From Flammeovirgaceae bacterium (lineage in GTDB: Bacteria > Bacteroidota > Bacteroidia > Cytophagales > Cyclobacteriaceae), in contig NZHT01000069.1 of NCBI GenBank assembly GCA_002691385.1, forward strand, positions 13,944 to 71,165: DNA of 57,222 nucleotides, read 5' to 3'. Below the pieces are notes generated by a model. It ran no database searches, was not told the origin of the DNA, and saw nothing but the letters and a program-made list of their open reading frames with translations. Positions within the stretch are counted from its first letter, which is position 1. Each line of letters starts with the position of its first letter. Shown here piece after piece: positions 46,672 through 56,208 of this stretch. A program made the translations under genes and the position numbers.

Positions 46672-49641
46672 ATGCGTTGTTCTTTATTTTTCATTTTTTC
46701 ATTTTTGTTCCTATTTCAGTCTTGGTGTCAAAGCGATTTTTCATTGTTCAAGTACCGTCATGTTGGCCCTATTAGAGGGGGGAGAGTGACGGCTGTAACT
46801 GGTGTTATATCAGATCCTAGCTCTTTTTATATGGGAGCTACTGGAGGAGGTGTGTGGAAATCTTCAGATTATGGGATTTCATGGGAAAATATTTCTGATG
46901 GTTTTTTTGAGACACCTTCTATCGGGGCCATAGCGGTCGCTGAAAAAGACCCCAATATTTTGTATGTAGGGACAGGTTCTGATGGCTTGCGAAGCAATGT
47001 AATTAAAGGGAAAGGTGTGTATAAATCCATTGATGCAGGTCGAAACTGGATTCATTTGGGTTTAAAAAAAACAGGCCAGATTGGTCGTATTTTAATTCAC
47101 CCAAATGATCATAATATAGCTTATGCAGCTGCGATAGGTAATCCATTTAAATCCAATGTAGAGAGAGGTTTATATCAAACTACAGATGGAGGAAAAACTT
47201 GGAAAAAAATACTTTTTATTTCTGAAACGGTTGGTATATCTGATGTGGAATTCTTACCTGGAAATCCGGAAATATTGTTTGCGAGTGCGTGGAAGGCAGA
47301 ACGAAAACCGTGGACTATTATCAGTGGAGGATCTGCAAGTGAAGGGGGCATTTATAAATCTGATGATGGAGGATCAAGTTGGGAAAAAATTACTGAAGGA
47401 CTCCCTAAAGGCCTGATAGGTAAAATTGATTTGGAGTTGTGCTTAGCGGATTCGAAAGTTGTTTATGCCCTTTTAGAGGCACCAGGAGCGGAAGGAGGAT
47501 TATACAAATCGATCGATCAAGGTAAAAGCTTTGAACTGGTCTCTAATGATCCTAAGATACGTACCCGACCTTTTTATTATTCCAATGTAAAGGTAGATCC
47601 TACTGATCCTGAAAGTGTATTTGTTATGGCCACAGGTTATTATAAATCAACTGATGGCGGTGAAAATTGGAATAGAATGCAATCTCCTCATGGAGATAAT
47701 CACGACATGTGGATCAATCCTAACAATCCAAATTTGTTTATTCAATCCAATGATGGTGGAGCGAATGTAACGCACAATGGTGGAAAAACTTGGAGTACTC
47801 AATTTAATCAACCTACGGCTGAACTCTATCAAGTCGAAGTAGATGATCAATTTCCTTATTGGCTCTATGGGGGTCAGCAGGACAATTATACGACAATTGC
47901 CGTGCCTTCCATGGCCCCTTATGGTCTTCAAGATGGCAACAGAGGATGGATAATCAACACGGGTGGTTGTGAGACGGGACCTGCAGTACCTAAGCCTGGT
48001 GATCATAATATTGTTTATGCAAATTGTAAAGGGAGATTTAAAGTTTTTGACAAGCGAACGGGATTAGAGAGAAGCTATGACGTGGGCGTAGCTAATATGT
48101 ATGGGCATAATCCTCAAGATCTAAAGTTTCGATTTCAAAGGGTGTCGCCTATTCACATTTCACCGCATGATTCCAAGGTGATTTATCATACTTCTCAATA
48201 TGTTCACAAAACCCTTGATGAAGGTAAAACATGGGAGATAATATCACCAGACCTCACGGCCTTTGATCCAGCTAAACAAGTCATTTCTGGGTCTCCAATT
48301 ACACGTGATATTACTGGGGAGGAATTTTACAGTACGATTTATTCGATAAGGGAGTCACCAATAAATCCTGGACAGATTTGGGTGGGTTCCAATGATGGGC
48401 TCATCCATATGACCAAAGATGGAGGAAAAAATTGGGAAAATGTGACCCCTTCAAAGCTTCTTGGTGGCGGTAGAGTTGATGCGGTAGAACCGTCATCACA
48501 CGATCCAGCCAAAGCTTATTTTAGTTTGCTGAGATACCAGTTGGGAGATGATCGACCATATATATATAAAACCACTGATTATGGTAATAAGTGGGAACTC
48601 CTGACCGATGGAACTAATGGCTTACCTATTGATTGCCCTGTCCGCGTTGTTCGAGAGGATCCAAGTTTACCTGATTTGCTTTATGCAGGTACGGATTGTG
48701 GTTTGTTTCTTTCTTTAGATGGAGGTAAGCTATGGCAGTCTTTTCAACAGAATTTACCCATCACTCCTGTTACAGATATTAAAGTGCATCGAGATGATTT
48801 GGTGATCTCTACGATGGGACGAGGCTTTTGGGTTTTAGACAATCTAACTCCATTGTATAACTCTAATTTTGGATTACGGAGAACCCAATTATTTAAACCT
48901 AAGGATACTTACCGGATGAAATACCCGAAAACGAGCGGTGATCTTTATCCACATCCTGTTATGTTTTTTGATTATTATATTGCGGATACAGTAAATGTGC
49001 CGATCAGTTTAAAAATTGAGGATATGGCTGGGAAGACACTTAATATATTCGTGAGCGATAAATGGGATGTAGCAGACACTGTTGGAAATATGGATTTGAG
49101 TAGTACCACTTATTTGTGGGACCAATCACTCGCTAAATCTATAGGTTTTCATAGATTCAAGTGGGATATGAGACATTTGGGTCCTTGGGATGAACGTGAT
49201 AGACTTGCTCATAAAAATGGGCCATATGTCGCTTCGGGTGATTATCGTGTCAAGTTAACCGTCGGGGAAACCGTTTCTATCCAGAATTTCAGGCTTCTGA
49301 CAGATCCTAGAGTTTTAAGTTTGGGTGTGACCGAGGAAGAGATTCAAAAGCAAGAAGCATTGGGTCTTGAAGTGGTCAAATTACTTACGGAAGTTAGAAA
49401 GTACGTTCATGGACTTGAGCGAGAAAAAAAATCAGCACAAGGTAAGCGTTTAGAACATATTCAATCCCAATTGGCCTCCTTTGTCATGGAAGAGGGTATT
49501 TACATGCAACCTAAAATCATCAATCAAATTGAATATTTATATGCTTCAATTAACGGACCCGATCAGATGCCGAGTAGAGATGCATATGCTAGGTTCAGAA
49601 CATTGAAGGCTTTAGTACAAATAACAAAATCAGAAAATTAA
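46672..49641 (+). CDS. Exported Asp-box/VPS10-like propeller protein
   Basis: From ATG 46672 (MRCSLFFIFSFLFLFQ signal) it is 989 aa; a TTG 15 codons upstream was rejected. About eleven Asp-box (BNR) motifs appear: DYGISWENI, DAGRNWIHL, DGGKTWKKI, DGGSSWEKI, DQGKSFELV, DGGENWNRM, NGGKTWSTQ, DEGKTWEII, DGGKNWENV, DYGNKWELL, DGGKLWQSF. They form two stacked propellers as in sortilin/VPS10-like or photosynthesis system II assembly-like proteins. The last 250 residues are an Ig-like unit plus a helical tail. Annotation pipelines often call such proteins glycosyl hydrolases, but no sialidase catalytic set was recognised. Periplasmic or surface location. Confidence 0.85.
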   Translation: MRCSLFFIFSFLFLFQSWCQSDFSLFKYRHVGPIRGGRVTAVTGVISDPSSFYMGATGGGVWKSSDYGISWENISDGFFETPSIGAIAVAEKDPNILYVGTGSDGLRSNVIKGKGVYKSIDAGRNWIHLGLKKTGQIGRILIHPNDHNIAYAAAIGNPFKSNVERGLYQTTDGGKTWKKILFISETVGISDVEFLPGNPEILFASAWKAERKPWTIISGGSASEGGIYKSDDGGSSWEKITEGLPKGLIGKIDLELCLADSKVVYALLEAPGAEGGLYKSIDQGKSFELVSNDPKIRTRPFYYSNVKVDPTDPESVFVMATGYYKSTDGGENWNRMQSPHGDNHDMWINPNNPNLFIQSNDGGANVTHNGGKTWSTQFNQPTAELYQVEVDDQFPYWLYGGQQDNYTTIAVPSMAPYGLQDGNRGWIINTGGCETGPAVPKPGDHNIVYANCKGRFKVFDKRTGLERSYDVGVANMYGHNPQDLKFRFQRVSPIHISPHDSKVIYHTSQYVHKTLDEGKTWEIISPDLTAFDPAKQVISGSPITRDITGEEFYSTIYSIRESPINPGQIWVGSNDGLIHMTKDGGKNWENVTPSKLLGGGRVDAVEPSSHDPAKAYFSLLRYQLGDDRPYIYKTTDYGNKWELLTDGTNGLPIDCPVRVVREDPSLPDLLYAGTDCGLFLSLDGGKLWQSFQQNLPITPVTDIKVHRDDLVISTMGRGFWVLDNLTPLYNSNFGLRRTQLFKPKDTYRMKYPKTSGDLYPHPVMFFDYYIADTVNVPISLKIEDMAGKTLNIFVSDKWDVADTVGNMDLSSTTYLWDQSLAKSIGFHRFKWDMRHLGPWDERDRLAHKNGPYVASGDYRVKLTVGETVSIQNFRLLTDPRVLSLGVTEEEIQKQEALGLEVVKLLTEVRKYVHGLEREKKSAQGKRLEHIQSQLASFVMEEGIYMQPKIINQIEYLYASINGPDQMPSRDAYARFRTLKALVQITKSEN

Positions 49642-49917
49642 AATGCAAAAAGCAAACTCGAACAGATTAGTAAACAATAGCCTATTCATTTTTCCGGTAT
49701 AATTTGGGATGTATGTGAAGGGCTTATTTCGAATATGGATACTCGTATTAAATTAAAAATGTTTAAAAAGAGAAGAAATATTATCATTCTTGAGCCTAGA
49801 ACTCAAGTAATAATTGTATTTTTAACAAAATTTTGAGTTACGATGAAGATTATTTTTCAAAATAGAAATAGAAAATTATAATCTTTGATGATTCATTTAT
49901 TATAAAAATCAAGAAGT

Positions 49918-51648
49918 ATGAAAAAGAATAAAATTTTATGGGTAGTCATGTGTCTCTCGTTTTTTCATGAGGGTAATACACAAAGTGAACCCGAAAAGCC
50001 AGTTTTCGAGGCCATAATGTTTCAGGAAGGGTCAAAAATTTATGTTCAGAGAGATTTACCAATATATCTGTCAGTCTCCACCACCAAAGATGGGAAAGGT
50101 ATTAATTTGGAAACTCCGGCACATCCACAAGATGCTAACCCTATGTTTTTAGATACAGAAGGAGTCAATTATATAAGGAGTAAGTGGGCTATTGATAAAG
50201 AAAAGCAGACTTACCATGATCCGAAAAGAGAAATACTATTTCCTATTTATGCAGATGGCAATGCCCCAAAAACAAAAATTTTTTTCAAAGGTGCGCCTGA
50301 ATATATTGAAGGTCAAAATACTTTTTTCGGTAAGGGTCTACAATTTATTTTGCCTGCTAAGGAATCTGTTTCTGGGCTATCAAAAACATTTTTTTCAAAC
50401 AATGGGGAATATGTTGAATATGATGAGTCAAAATCATCTTTGAATGTTGAAGGGGCACGTAAATTATTCTTTTTTTCAGTAGACAACGTCGGTAATACTG
50501 AATCGAGTAGATCAACTTCTTTTATAATTGATCTGACGCCTCCCGAGACAATGGTAGAATTTATTGGAGTTAAGTTTGAGAATGTAGTAGGTCCATCTAC
50601 GAAATTTGCTCTTGTTTCCAAAGACAATTTAAGTGGTGTCCATGCTACTTACATGAGTTTAAATGAAGATCAAGAGCTTATCTATGAAACTCAACTATCA
50701 ATGGCTTCATTGGATGAGGGCCCCTACAAAATAAACTACTATTCAGTTGATAATGTAGAAAATAAAGAACTTCCGAAAATTGAAGAAATATTCTTAGATA
50801 AGACTGCCCCAGTCTCCACCCTAAAAGTTATTGGTGATAAATTTGAGGGCGAATATATTTTTGTGTCTGAAAGGACAGAGTTTAATCTTGTTGCTACAGA
50901 TAATAAGGCGGGAGTAAAAGAAATATATTTTTCAACGCCATCTATACAAGAAAAAATATTTACAGATAATTTTAAGTTGACAGGGTCACTTGGTTTAAAG
51001 AGCATTAATTTTTATGCTGTTGATCGAGTGAATAATTCCGAGAAACAAAAAAGTGAAAGTTTTTTCTTGGATAATAAAGCACCAAGTACTTCTATTAACT
51101 TTGGAAATCCATCTTTTTTCACTAGGGATACATTATTTATTTCCGAACAGTCTGAAATTTCTCTTTTAGCAAAGGATGATGACAGTGGCCCAAAATCATC
51201 ACATTATAGGGTAAACGATGGAGACACCATAACCTATGAAGAGCCATTTAATCTAAAGAATGAAGGTTACAAGCGAATTGAGTTTTTCTCAACTGATAAT
51301 GTTAATAATTTAGAGTCATCAAAGTATGGGGCTGCCTATGTTGATAATTCACCTCCAGAAATTTTTATAAATTTTGGGTTAGAGCAAATTGGAACTGAGG
51401 ATGAATTGGCCGTTTATCCAAACTATGTGAGGATGTTCTTGGGTGCTACTGATGATAAAACGGGGACAAAAGAAATTTTATATTCAATAAATGGAAGTGA
51501 TTATAAGGCTTATTCAAGTCCTAAAACCATTGATTTATCAGAAAGAGGAGCGTTTTCGTCTTCGAAAAAATATGAGGTCAAAGTGATTGCTCGAGATATG
51601 GTTGGTAATGAAACTAATAAAACCCTATCTTTTTTAGTGAAAGGTTAA
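49918..51648 (+). CDS. Exported five-repeat OmpL47-type beta protein
   Basis: A 576-aa protein with a signal peptide (to about residue 21, GNTQS). An N-terminal unit of about 90 aa is followed by five tandem repeats of 91-95 residues (starting near residues 113, 205, 296, 387 and 478). Each begins with a D..AP(E/S)T phrase and ends with FYSVDNVGNxE, for example FFFSVDNVGNTES, YYSVDNVENKE, FYAVDRVNNSE and FFSTDNVNNLE. This is the OmpL47-like surface repeat pattern. A role in binding host or matrix components is an inference from the family. The repeats are diverged, so no recent duplication. Confidence 0.83.
   Translation: MKKNKILWVVMCLSFFHEGNTQSEPEKPVFEAIMFQEGSKIYVQRDLPIYLSVSTTKDGKGINLETPAHPQDANPMFLDTEGVNYIRSKWAIDKEKQTYHDPKREILFPIYADGNAPKTKIFFKGAPEYIEGQNTFFGKGLQFILPAKESVSGLSKTFFSNNGEYVEYDESKSSLNVEGARKLFFFSVDNVGNTESSRSTSFIIDLTPPETMVEFIGVKFENVVGPSTKFALVSKDNLSGVHATYMSLNEDQELIYETQLSMASLDEGPYKINYYSVDNVENKELPKIEEIFLDKTAPVSTLKVIGDKFEGEYIFVSERTEFNLVATDNKAGVKEIYFSTPSIQEKIFTDNFKLTGSLGLKSINFYAVDRVNNSEKQKSESFFLDNKAPSTSINFGNPSFFTRDTLFISEQSEISLLAKDDDSGPKSSHYRVNDGDTITYEEPFNLKNEGYKRIEFFSTDNVNNLESSKYGAAYVDNSPPEIFINFGLEQIGTEDELAVYPNYVRMFLGATDDKTGTKEILYSINGSDYKAYSSPKTIDLSERGAFSSSKKYEVKVIARDMVGNETNKTLSFLVKG
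50254..51633 (+). repeat. Five diverged tandem coding repeats
   Basis: Tandem units of about 275 bases encode the five OmpL47-type domains of the protein at 49918-51648. They are similar as protein (shared VDN.xN endings and DxxxP starts) but not at DNA level, so they are old repeats and not slippage-prone. Confidence 0.7.
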
Positions 51649-51725
51649 GAATTTTCAAATTTTAGTCAGTGTAAGCGACCTCTAGTAATCTTTATGACCA
51701 TTAGATTCTGTTACGAATAAAAGAA

Positions 51726-52679
51726 TTGAAATCCATACCCATTGCTGATGCTCGGACAATCGAAGAGAGACTCTCTTTTCATAAGCTGACCATTGGATTG
51801 AAGCAAGCTTTTGCCGATGCTTCTATTACTACTCCGGTACGTCATCATCATGATTATTCAAACCCTGTAGAGGAGATAGATTCTACTTTATTATTGATGC
51901 CTAGTTGGATGATTGGCTCTCATTTGGGGGTAAAATTGGTTACAGTTTCTCCAAATAATTACAAATATAATTTACCTTCTATTCAGGGGCTATATGTACT
52001 TTTTGACGCTGTAAAAGGAACACCACTATTATTATTAGATGCTCAAGAGCTTACCGCAAGAAGGACGGCAGCAAGCTCAGCGTTGGCGTCAACTTTCTTA
52101 TCTAGAGTAGACAGTGAAACCTTACTTATGGTCGGTACGGGTACTTTAGCACCTTATTTAATTGAGGCGCATGTTGCTGTTCGTACTTTTAAAAAGATTT
52201 TGATTTGGGGGCGAAATATGCCAAAAGCACAGGCTATTTGTGACGTATTACATTCAAAAATGGACGTCAAAGTGAAGTGTATTGAAGATTTAGAAAAGGG
52301 TGTAAAAGAAGCGGATGTGGTTAGTTGTGCGACACTATCAGCAAATCCTTTGATTTTTGGTTCTTGGTTAAAGCCGGGCCATCATATCGATTTGGTAGGG
52401 GCTTATAAGCCAGACATGCGTGAAGCTGATAATGAGCTGATGTTAAAATCAAAGATATTTGTTGATACTCCTATGGCATTAAAGGAGTCGGGAGACCTGA
52501 AGATTCCTCTAAAAGAGGGGGTTTTAGATGTAAATGATATCCGTGGTAACCTATTTCAATTATGTCAAAGGATTAGAAAAGGACGTGAAAAGAAAGAAGA
52601 CGTAACCGTTTTTAAATCAGTAGGTCATGCGCTCGAAGATTTAGTGGCTGCCAAAATGGTATATAATGTACATGGATAA
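51726..52679 (+). CDS. Ornithine cyclodeaminase/mu-crystallin family reductase
   Basis: A 317-aa NAD(P)-binding enzyme of the OCD family. Seen: the substrate-binding arginine in TARRTAASSALAS, with K in VKLVTVSPNN before it, and the Rossmann motif MVGTGTLAPYLIEAH (GTGTLA, where many members have GAGxQA). A further conserved region DLVGAYKPDMREAD follows. In hydroxyproline clusters such proteins act as delta-1-pyrroline-2-carboxylate reductases in trans-3-hydroxy-L-proline use; ornithine or alanine functions are alternatives. The start is TTG 51726: the frame opens just upstream and the first internal ATG would delete the N-terminal strand. First gene of the cluster reaching the window edge. 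Confidence 0.83.
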   Translation: MKSIPIADARTIEERLSFHKLTIGLKQAFADASITTPVRHHHDYSNPVEEIDSTLLLMPSWMIGSHLGVKLVTVSPNNYKYNLPSIQGLYVLFDAVKGTPLLLLDAQELTARRTAASSALASTFLSRVDSETLLMVGTGTLAPYLIEAHVAVRTFKKILIWGRNMPKAQAICDVLHSKMDVKVKCIEDLEKGVKEADVVSCATLSANPLIFGSWLKPGHHIDLVGAYKPDMREADNELMLKSKIFVDTPMALKESGDLKIPLKEGVLDVNDIRGNLFQLCQRIRKGREKKEDVTVFKSVGHALEDLVAAKMVYNVHG

Positions 52680-52737
52680 AATGTCAATTTTTGATAACTT
52701 AGCTTGACGATCATTTTAATTATAACTCTGAAATTTT

Positions 52738-53652
52738 ATGAAGGTACTTTGGAAAGGTGTTTACCCCGCTCTTACAACAAAATTCAAGCAAAATCTTTCC
52801 ATTGATTATGAGGCTTTCATGGCCAATGTTGATTTTCAGATAGACGCAGGTATTGATGGTATTATTTTGGGAGGAACTTTAGGCGAGGCCAGTGCTTTGG
52901 TGGGTAATGAAAAATCAGCACTGATTAAAGCAACAAAGGTGCATGTTGACGGTAAGTTGCCGGTAATCATTAACATAGCTGAGCAAACGACAGAGGGAGC
53001 TATAACTGCGGCAAAATCAGCACAACAAGATGGCGCTGATGGTTTGATGATCTTACCTCCCATGCGTTATAAGGCTACAAACGATGAAACTGTTGCCTAT
53101 TTTAAGGCGATTGCTCACAGTACTGATCTTGAAATCATGATTTATAACAATCCTATAGATTATAAAATCAATGTTACCCTAGACATGTTTGAGTCACTGA
53201 CGGCATGTCAAAATATTGTTGCGGTCAAAGAGTCGAGCCGCGATATCTCAAACATCACTCGAATGATCAATCGGTTTGGAGATCGTTTTCATCTCTTGTG
53301 TGGAGTTGACACATTGGCTGCTGAATCTTTATTGATGGGAGCAGATGGTTGGGTTGCAGGTCTTGTATGTGCTTTTCCCAAAGAGACTGTTGCCATTTAT
53401 CGTTTGATTAAAGCAGGAAGAACTGCTGAAGCGATTGCTATATACAGATGGTTTTTGCCTTTACTAGAATTAGATATTAATCCTCAGTTGGTGCAGAACA
53501 TCAAGTTAGCTGAAGAAAAAGTAAATTTAGGATCTGAAATTGTACGTCCACCAAGACTGCCTCTTTCGGGAGATCTCCGAGCACAAGTACTTGATGTAAT
53601 TGAATCTAGTATTGCAAGCAGGCCTTCACTTCCTAATTATCTTTCCTTATAA
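52738..53652 (+). CDS. DapA-family lyase, predicted pyrroline-4-hydroxy-2-carboxylate deaminase
   Basis: A 304-aa class I aldolase-type TIM barrel of the dihydrodipicolinate synthase family. Seen: the GGTLGEASAL loop (45-54), catalytic Y136 in IYNNP, and the Schiff-base lysine K164 in VAVKESS. The family includes DapA, N-acetylneuraminate lyase and the enzyme that deaminates delta-1-pyrroline-4-hydroxy-2-carboxylate to 2-oxoglutarate semialdehyde. Its neighbours (hydroxyproline epimerase, semialdehyde dehydrogenase and DadA-like oxidase) favour the last role. A weak TTG-N16-TAACTCTG promoter may precede it. Confidence 0.85.
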   Translation: MKVLWKGVYPALTTKFKQNLSIDYEAFMANVDFQIDAGIDGIILGGTLGEASALVGNEKSALIKATKVHVDGKLPVIINIAEQTTEGAITAAKSAQQDGADGLMILPPMRYKATNDETVAYFKAIAHSTDLEIMIYNNPIDYKINVTLDMFESLTACQNIVAVKESSRDISNITRMINRFGDRFHLLCGVDTLAAESLLMGADGWVAGLVCAFPKETVAIYRLIKAGRTAEAIAIYRWFLPLLELDINPQLVQNIKLAEEKVNLGSEIVRPPRLPLSGDLRAQVLDVIESSIASRPSLPNYLSL

Positions 53653-53665
53653 AACCATTTTATTA

Positions 53666-55201
53666 ATGAATTCTAAAACTATTAAGACTCTCAATCCAAG
53701 AACTGGTGACTTTCTGGATAATGATTATGTATTAAGTACTCCAAATGATTTGAACGAAAAAGTTTTGGATGCCCAACTGGCGTTTACGGTTTATCGCAAT
53801 ACCAGTGGCAATGAGCGTGCGATTTTGCTGGAGACTATTGCCGAAGAAATTGAGGCGGTCAAAGAGGAGATTTTAGACATGACCACATTAGAAACAGGTC
53901 TTCCTGCCGGAAGAATTATAGGAGAAACAGGAAGGACTATTGGACAGTTAAGATTATTTGCGGAAGTGGCTCAAAAGGAATTTTGGGTAGAAGCCGTAAT
54001 TGATACTGCATTGCCCGATCGTCAGCCTTTGCCCAAATCTGATATTAGAAAATGTCTCGTACCTTTGGGTCCTGTAGCGGTCTTTGGTGCATCAAATTTT
54101 CCTCTGGCATTTTCTACGGCGGGGGGGGATACTGCTGCAGCTTTAGCATCAGGTAATACGGTTGTAGTTAAGGCACATAATAGTCATTTAGGCACTCATC
54201 AATGTATAGCTGCCGCCATTGCTCGTGCCCTTGAGCGCTGTAACTTACCCAAAGGTATATTTTCATCAGTCATTGATGAGGGCTATGAGTTGGGGGCTGC
54301 TTTGGTTCAGCATCCAGGGATTAAAGCAGTGGGATTTACAGGTTCATACAAAGGAGGTACTGCGTTGTTAGATTTGGTATCAAAACGAAAGGAGCCAATA
54401 CCTTTTTATGGAGAAATGGGTAGTGTCAATCCCATTGTTTTGTTTCCTTCGGCATTAAAGGAATCCAAAACAGTTTCGAACTTAATAGGTTCAATCAACT
54501 TAGGAGTTGGCCAGTTTTGTACCAATCCAGGTTTGATTTTGACTGTTGATAGTGAGGCAACTCAATCTTTTTGTTTGAATATGGCAGAGGCTATTGAGCA
54601 ATCTGTTGGTGAAGTGATGCTTAATAAAGCTATTTTTGATACCTATGAAGCTAATATGGCTGAGATTTCAGCTGAAAGTGCATATACTTTACTCGGTCAA
54701 GGAATCAAAGTCACAGATTCGCTAGCGGTTAAACCATGTTTAGCCTTAACCAGCGGCAAGAAATTCCTTACCCATCCGAAAATGAGTCAAGAAATTTTTG
54801 GACCTTTTTCTTTAATTGTCTTGTGTGAAAATCAAGATGAATTGTCTGAAATTTTAATGAAGATTGAGGGTCAATTGACCCTTAGCTTTATGGGAGAGGA
54901 GACAGAATTTGAAGAACAAGCTCATTTAGTTGCTTTGGCACAAGAAAAGGCTGGACGGATTATCTTTAACGGTGTACCGACCGGAGTTGAAGTCGGTTAT
55001 GCCATGATTCATGGAGGGCCTTTTCCGGCAAGCACTGTTCCCAGTAGTACTTCTGTGGGAGCTGATGCTATCAGAAGATTTGCTAGACCGGTTTGTTTTC
55101 AAGATGCTCCGCAATCTTTGCTACCTATGGCATTGCAAGATGACAATCCATTAGAGATTTTTCGGAAAATTAATGGCAAATGGTGTCAAGATAAAATTTA
55201 G
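53666..55201 (+). CDS. Aldehyde dehydrogenase, predicted 2-oxoglutarate semialdehyde dehydrogenase
   Basis: From ATG 53666 it is 511 aa; an in-frame start 66 bases upstream lies inside the deaminase gene and is unlikely. Seen: FGASNFPLAFSTAGGDTAAA, FTGSYKGG, the general base E250 in GEMGSVNP and the nucleophile C285 in GVGQFCTNPG. The ASNFPLAFSTAGGDT pattern is that of the NADP-dependent 2,5-dioxovalerate (2-oxoglutarate semialdehyde) branch, which oxidises this semialdehyde to 2-oxoglutarate. That is the last step of hydroxyproline use, consistent with the neighbours. The epimerase gene begins 2 bases after its stop. Confidence 0.9.
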   Translation: MNSKTIKTLNPRTGDFLDNDYVLSTPNDLNEKVLDAQLAFTVYRNTSGNERAILLETIAEEIEAVKEEILDMTTLETGLPAGRIIGETGRTIGQLRLFAEVAQKEFWVEAVIDTALPDRQPLPKSDIRKCLVPLGPVAVFGASNFPLAFSTAGGDTAAALASGNTVVVKAHNSHLGTHQCIAAAIARALERCNLPKGIFSSVIDEGYELGAALVQHPGIKAVGFTGSYKGGTALLDLVSKRKEPIPFYGEMGSVNPIVLFPSALKESKTVSNLIGSINLGVGQFCTNPGLILTVDSEATQSFCLNMAEAIEQSVGEVMLNKAIFDTYEANMAEISAESAYTLLGQGIKVTDSLAVKPCLALTSGKKFLTHPKMSQEIFGPFSLIVLCENQDELSEILMKIEGQLTLSFMGEETEFEEQAHLVALAQEKAGRIIFNGVPTGVEVGYAMIHGGPFPASTVPSSTSVGADAIRRFARPVCFQDAPQSLLPMALQDDNPLEIFRKINGKWCQDKI

Positions 55202-55203
55202 AG

Positions 55204-56208
55204 ATGCGTAAAACCTTTTTTTGTATCGATGCTCATACTTGTGGTAATCCAGTAAGATTAGTCGCTGGTGGTGGACCGGTACTTCAAGGGGTTGATATGA
55301 GTGAAAAAAGGCAACATTTTTTGGCAGAATATGATTGGATACGCAAAGGACTAATGTTTGAACCGAGAGGTCACGATATGATGTCCGGTAGTATTTTATT
55401 TCCCGCATCTGATTCACAAAATGATATAGGCGTATTGTTTATTGAAACCAGTGGTTGTTTACCTATGTGTGGTCATGGGACCATTGGGACGGTTACTATT
55501 GCGATAGAGGAAGGACTAATTATCCCTAAAACAGCCGGTCAACTCAGGCTTGAAACTCCCGCAGGCTTGGTCAAGATTTCTTATACAAGTGTGGAAAATA
55601 AAGTTACCGGTGTTAAACTTACCAACGTACCTGCTTATTTGGCAGCAAAAGATTTGGAAGTAGATTGTCCTAATTTAGGTCGTCTTAAGTTTGATGTAGC
55701 TTATGGTGGAAATTTTTATGCGATCATTGATCCGCAGCCCCATTTTTCAGGCATTCAGAATTATACAGCCGGTACCCTGATTTCATTGAGTCAAGAATTG
55801 AGGATGCGAATCAATTTAAAATATCCCAACCAATTTATTCACCCCGAAAATGATACCATCAGAAATGTAAGTCATTTGTTATGGACTGGAGAACCATTAG
55901 ATTCTTCTTCAGATGGGAGAAATGCCGTTTTTTATGGTGATAAAGCCATTGATAGGTCTCCATGTGGTACAGGGACTTCGGCACGAATGGCACAGCGCTT
56001 TGCACGTGGTTTACAAAATCAAGAGAGTTGTTATGTGCACGAAAGTTATATTGGCTCTAAATTTACAGGTCACATTGAATCCGTTACAGAGGTGGAAGGA
56101 TTCCAGGCTGTCGTAACGAGTATAGAAGGATGGGCTAAAATCATAGCATATAATCAAATCATCATAGATGAAGATGACCCTTATGCACATGGCTTTCAAG
56201 TGATATGA
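55204..56208 (+). CDS. 4-hydroxyproline 2-epimerase (proline racemase family)
   Basis: A 334-aa PLP-independent epimerase that converts trans-4-hydroxy-L-proline to cis-4-hydroxy-D-proline, the entry step of the pathway. Both catalytic cysteines are present: C89 in PMCGHGTIG and C254 in DRSPCGTGTSAR. That separates it from trans-3-hydroxyproline dehydratases, which lack one of them. Proline racemase is the alternative, but the gene neighbours favour hydroxyproline. Two bases follow the dehydrogenase gene, and its stop overlaps the ATG of the next gene by 4 bases, so the operon is tightly coupled. Confidence 0.92.
   Translation: MRKTFFCIDAHTCGNPVRLVAGGGPVLQGVDMSEKRQHFLAEYDWIRKGLMFEPRGHDMMSGSILFPASDSQNDIGVLFIETSGCLPMCGHGTIGTVTIAIEEGLIIPKTAGQLRLETPAGLVKISYTSVENKVTGVKLTNVPAYLAAKDLEVDCPNLGRLKFDVAYGGNFYAIIDPQPHFSGIQNYTAGTLISLSQELRMRINLKYPNQFIHPENDTIRNVSHLLWTGEPLDSSSDGRNAVFYGDKAIDRSPCGTGTSARMAQRFARGLQNQESCYVHESYIGSKFTGHIESVTEVEGFQAVVTSIEGWAKIIAYNQIIIDEDDPYAHGFQVI

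Noticed and set aside
46672-49641. Annotation as a sialidase or glycosyl hydrolase
   Set aside because: The repeated Asp-boxes mark the propeller fold, but a sialidase arginine triad and catalytic Tyr/Glu/Asp set were not recognised.
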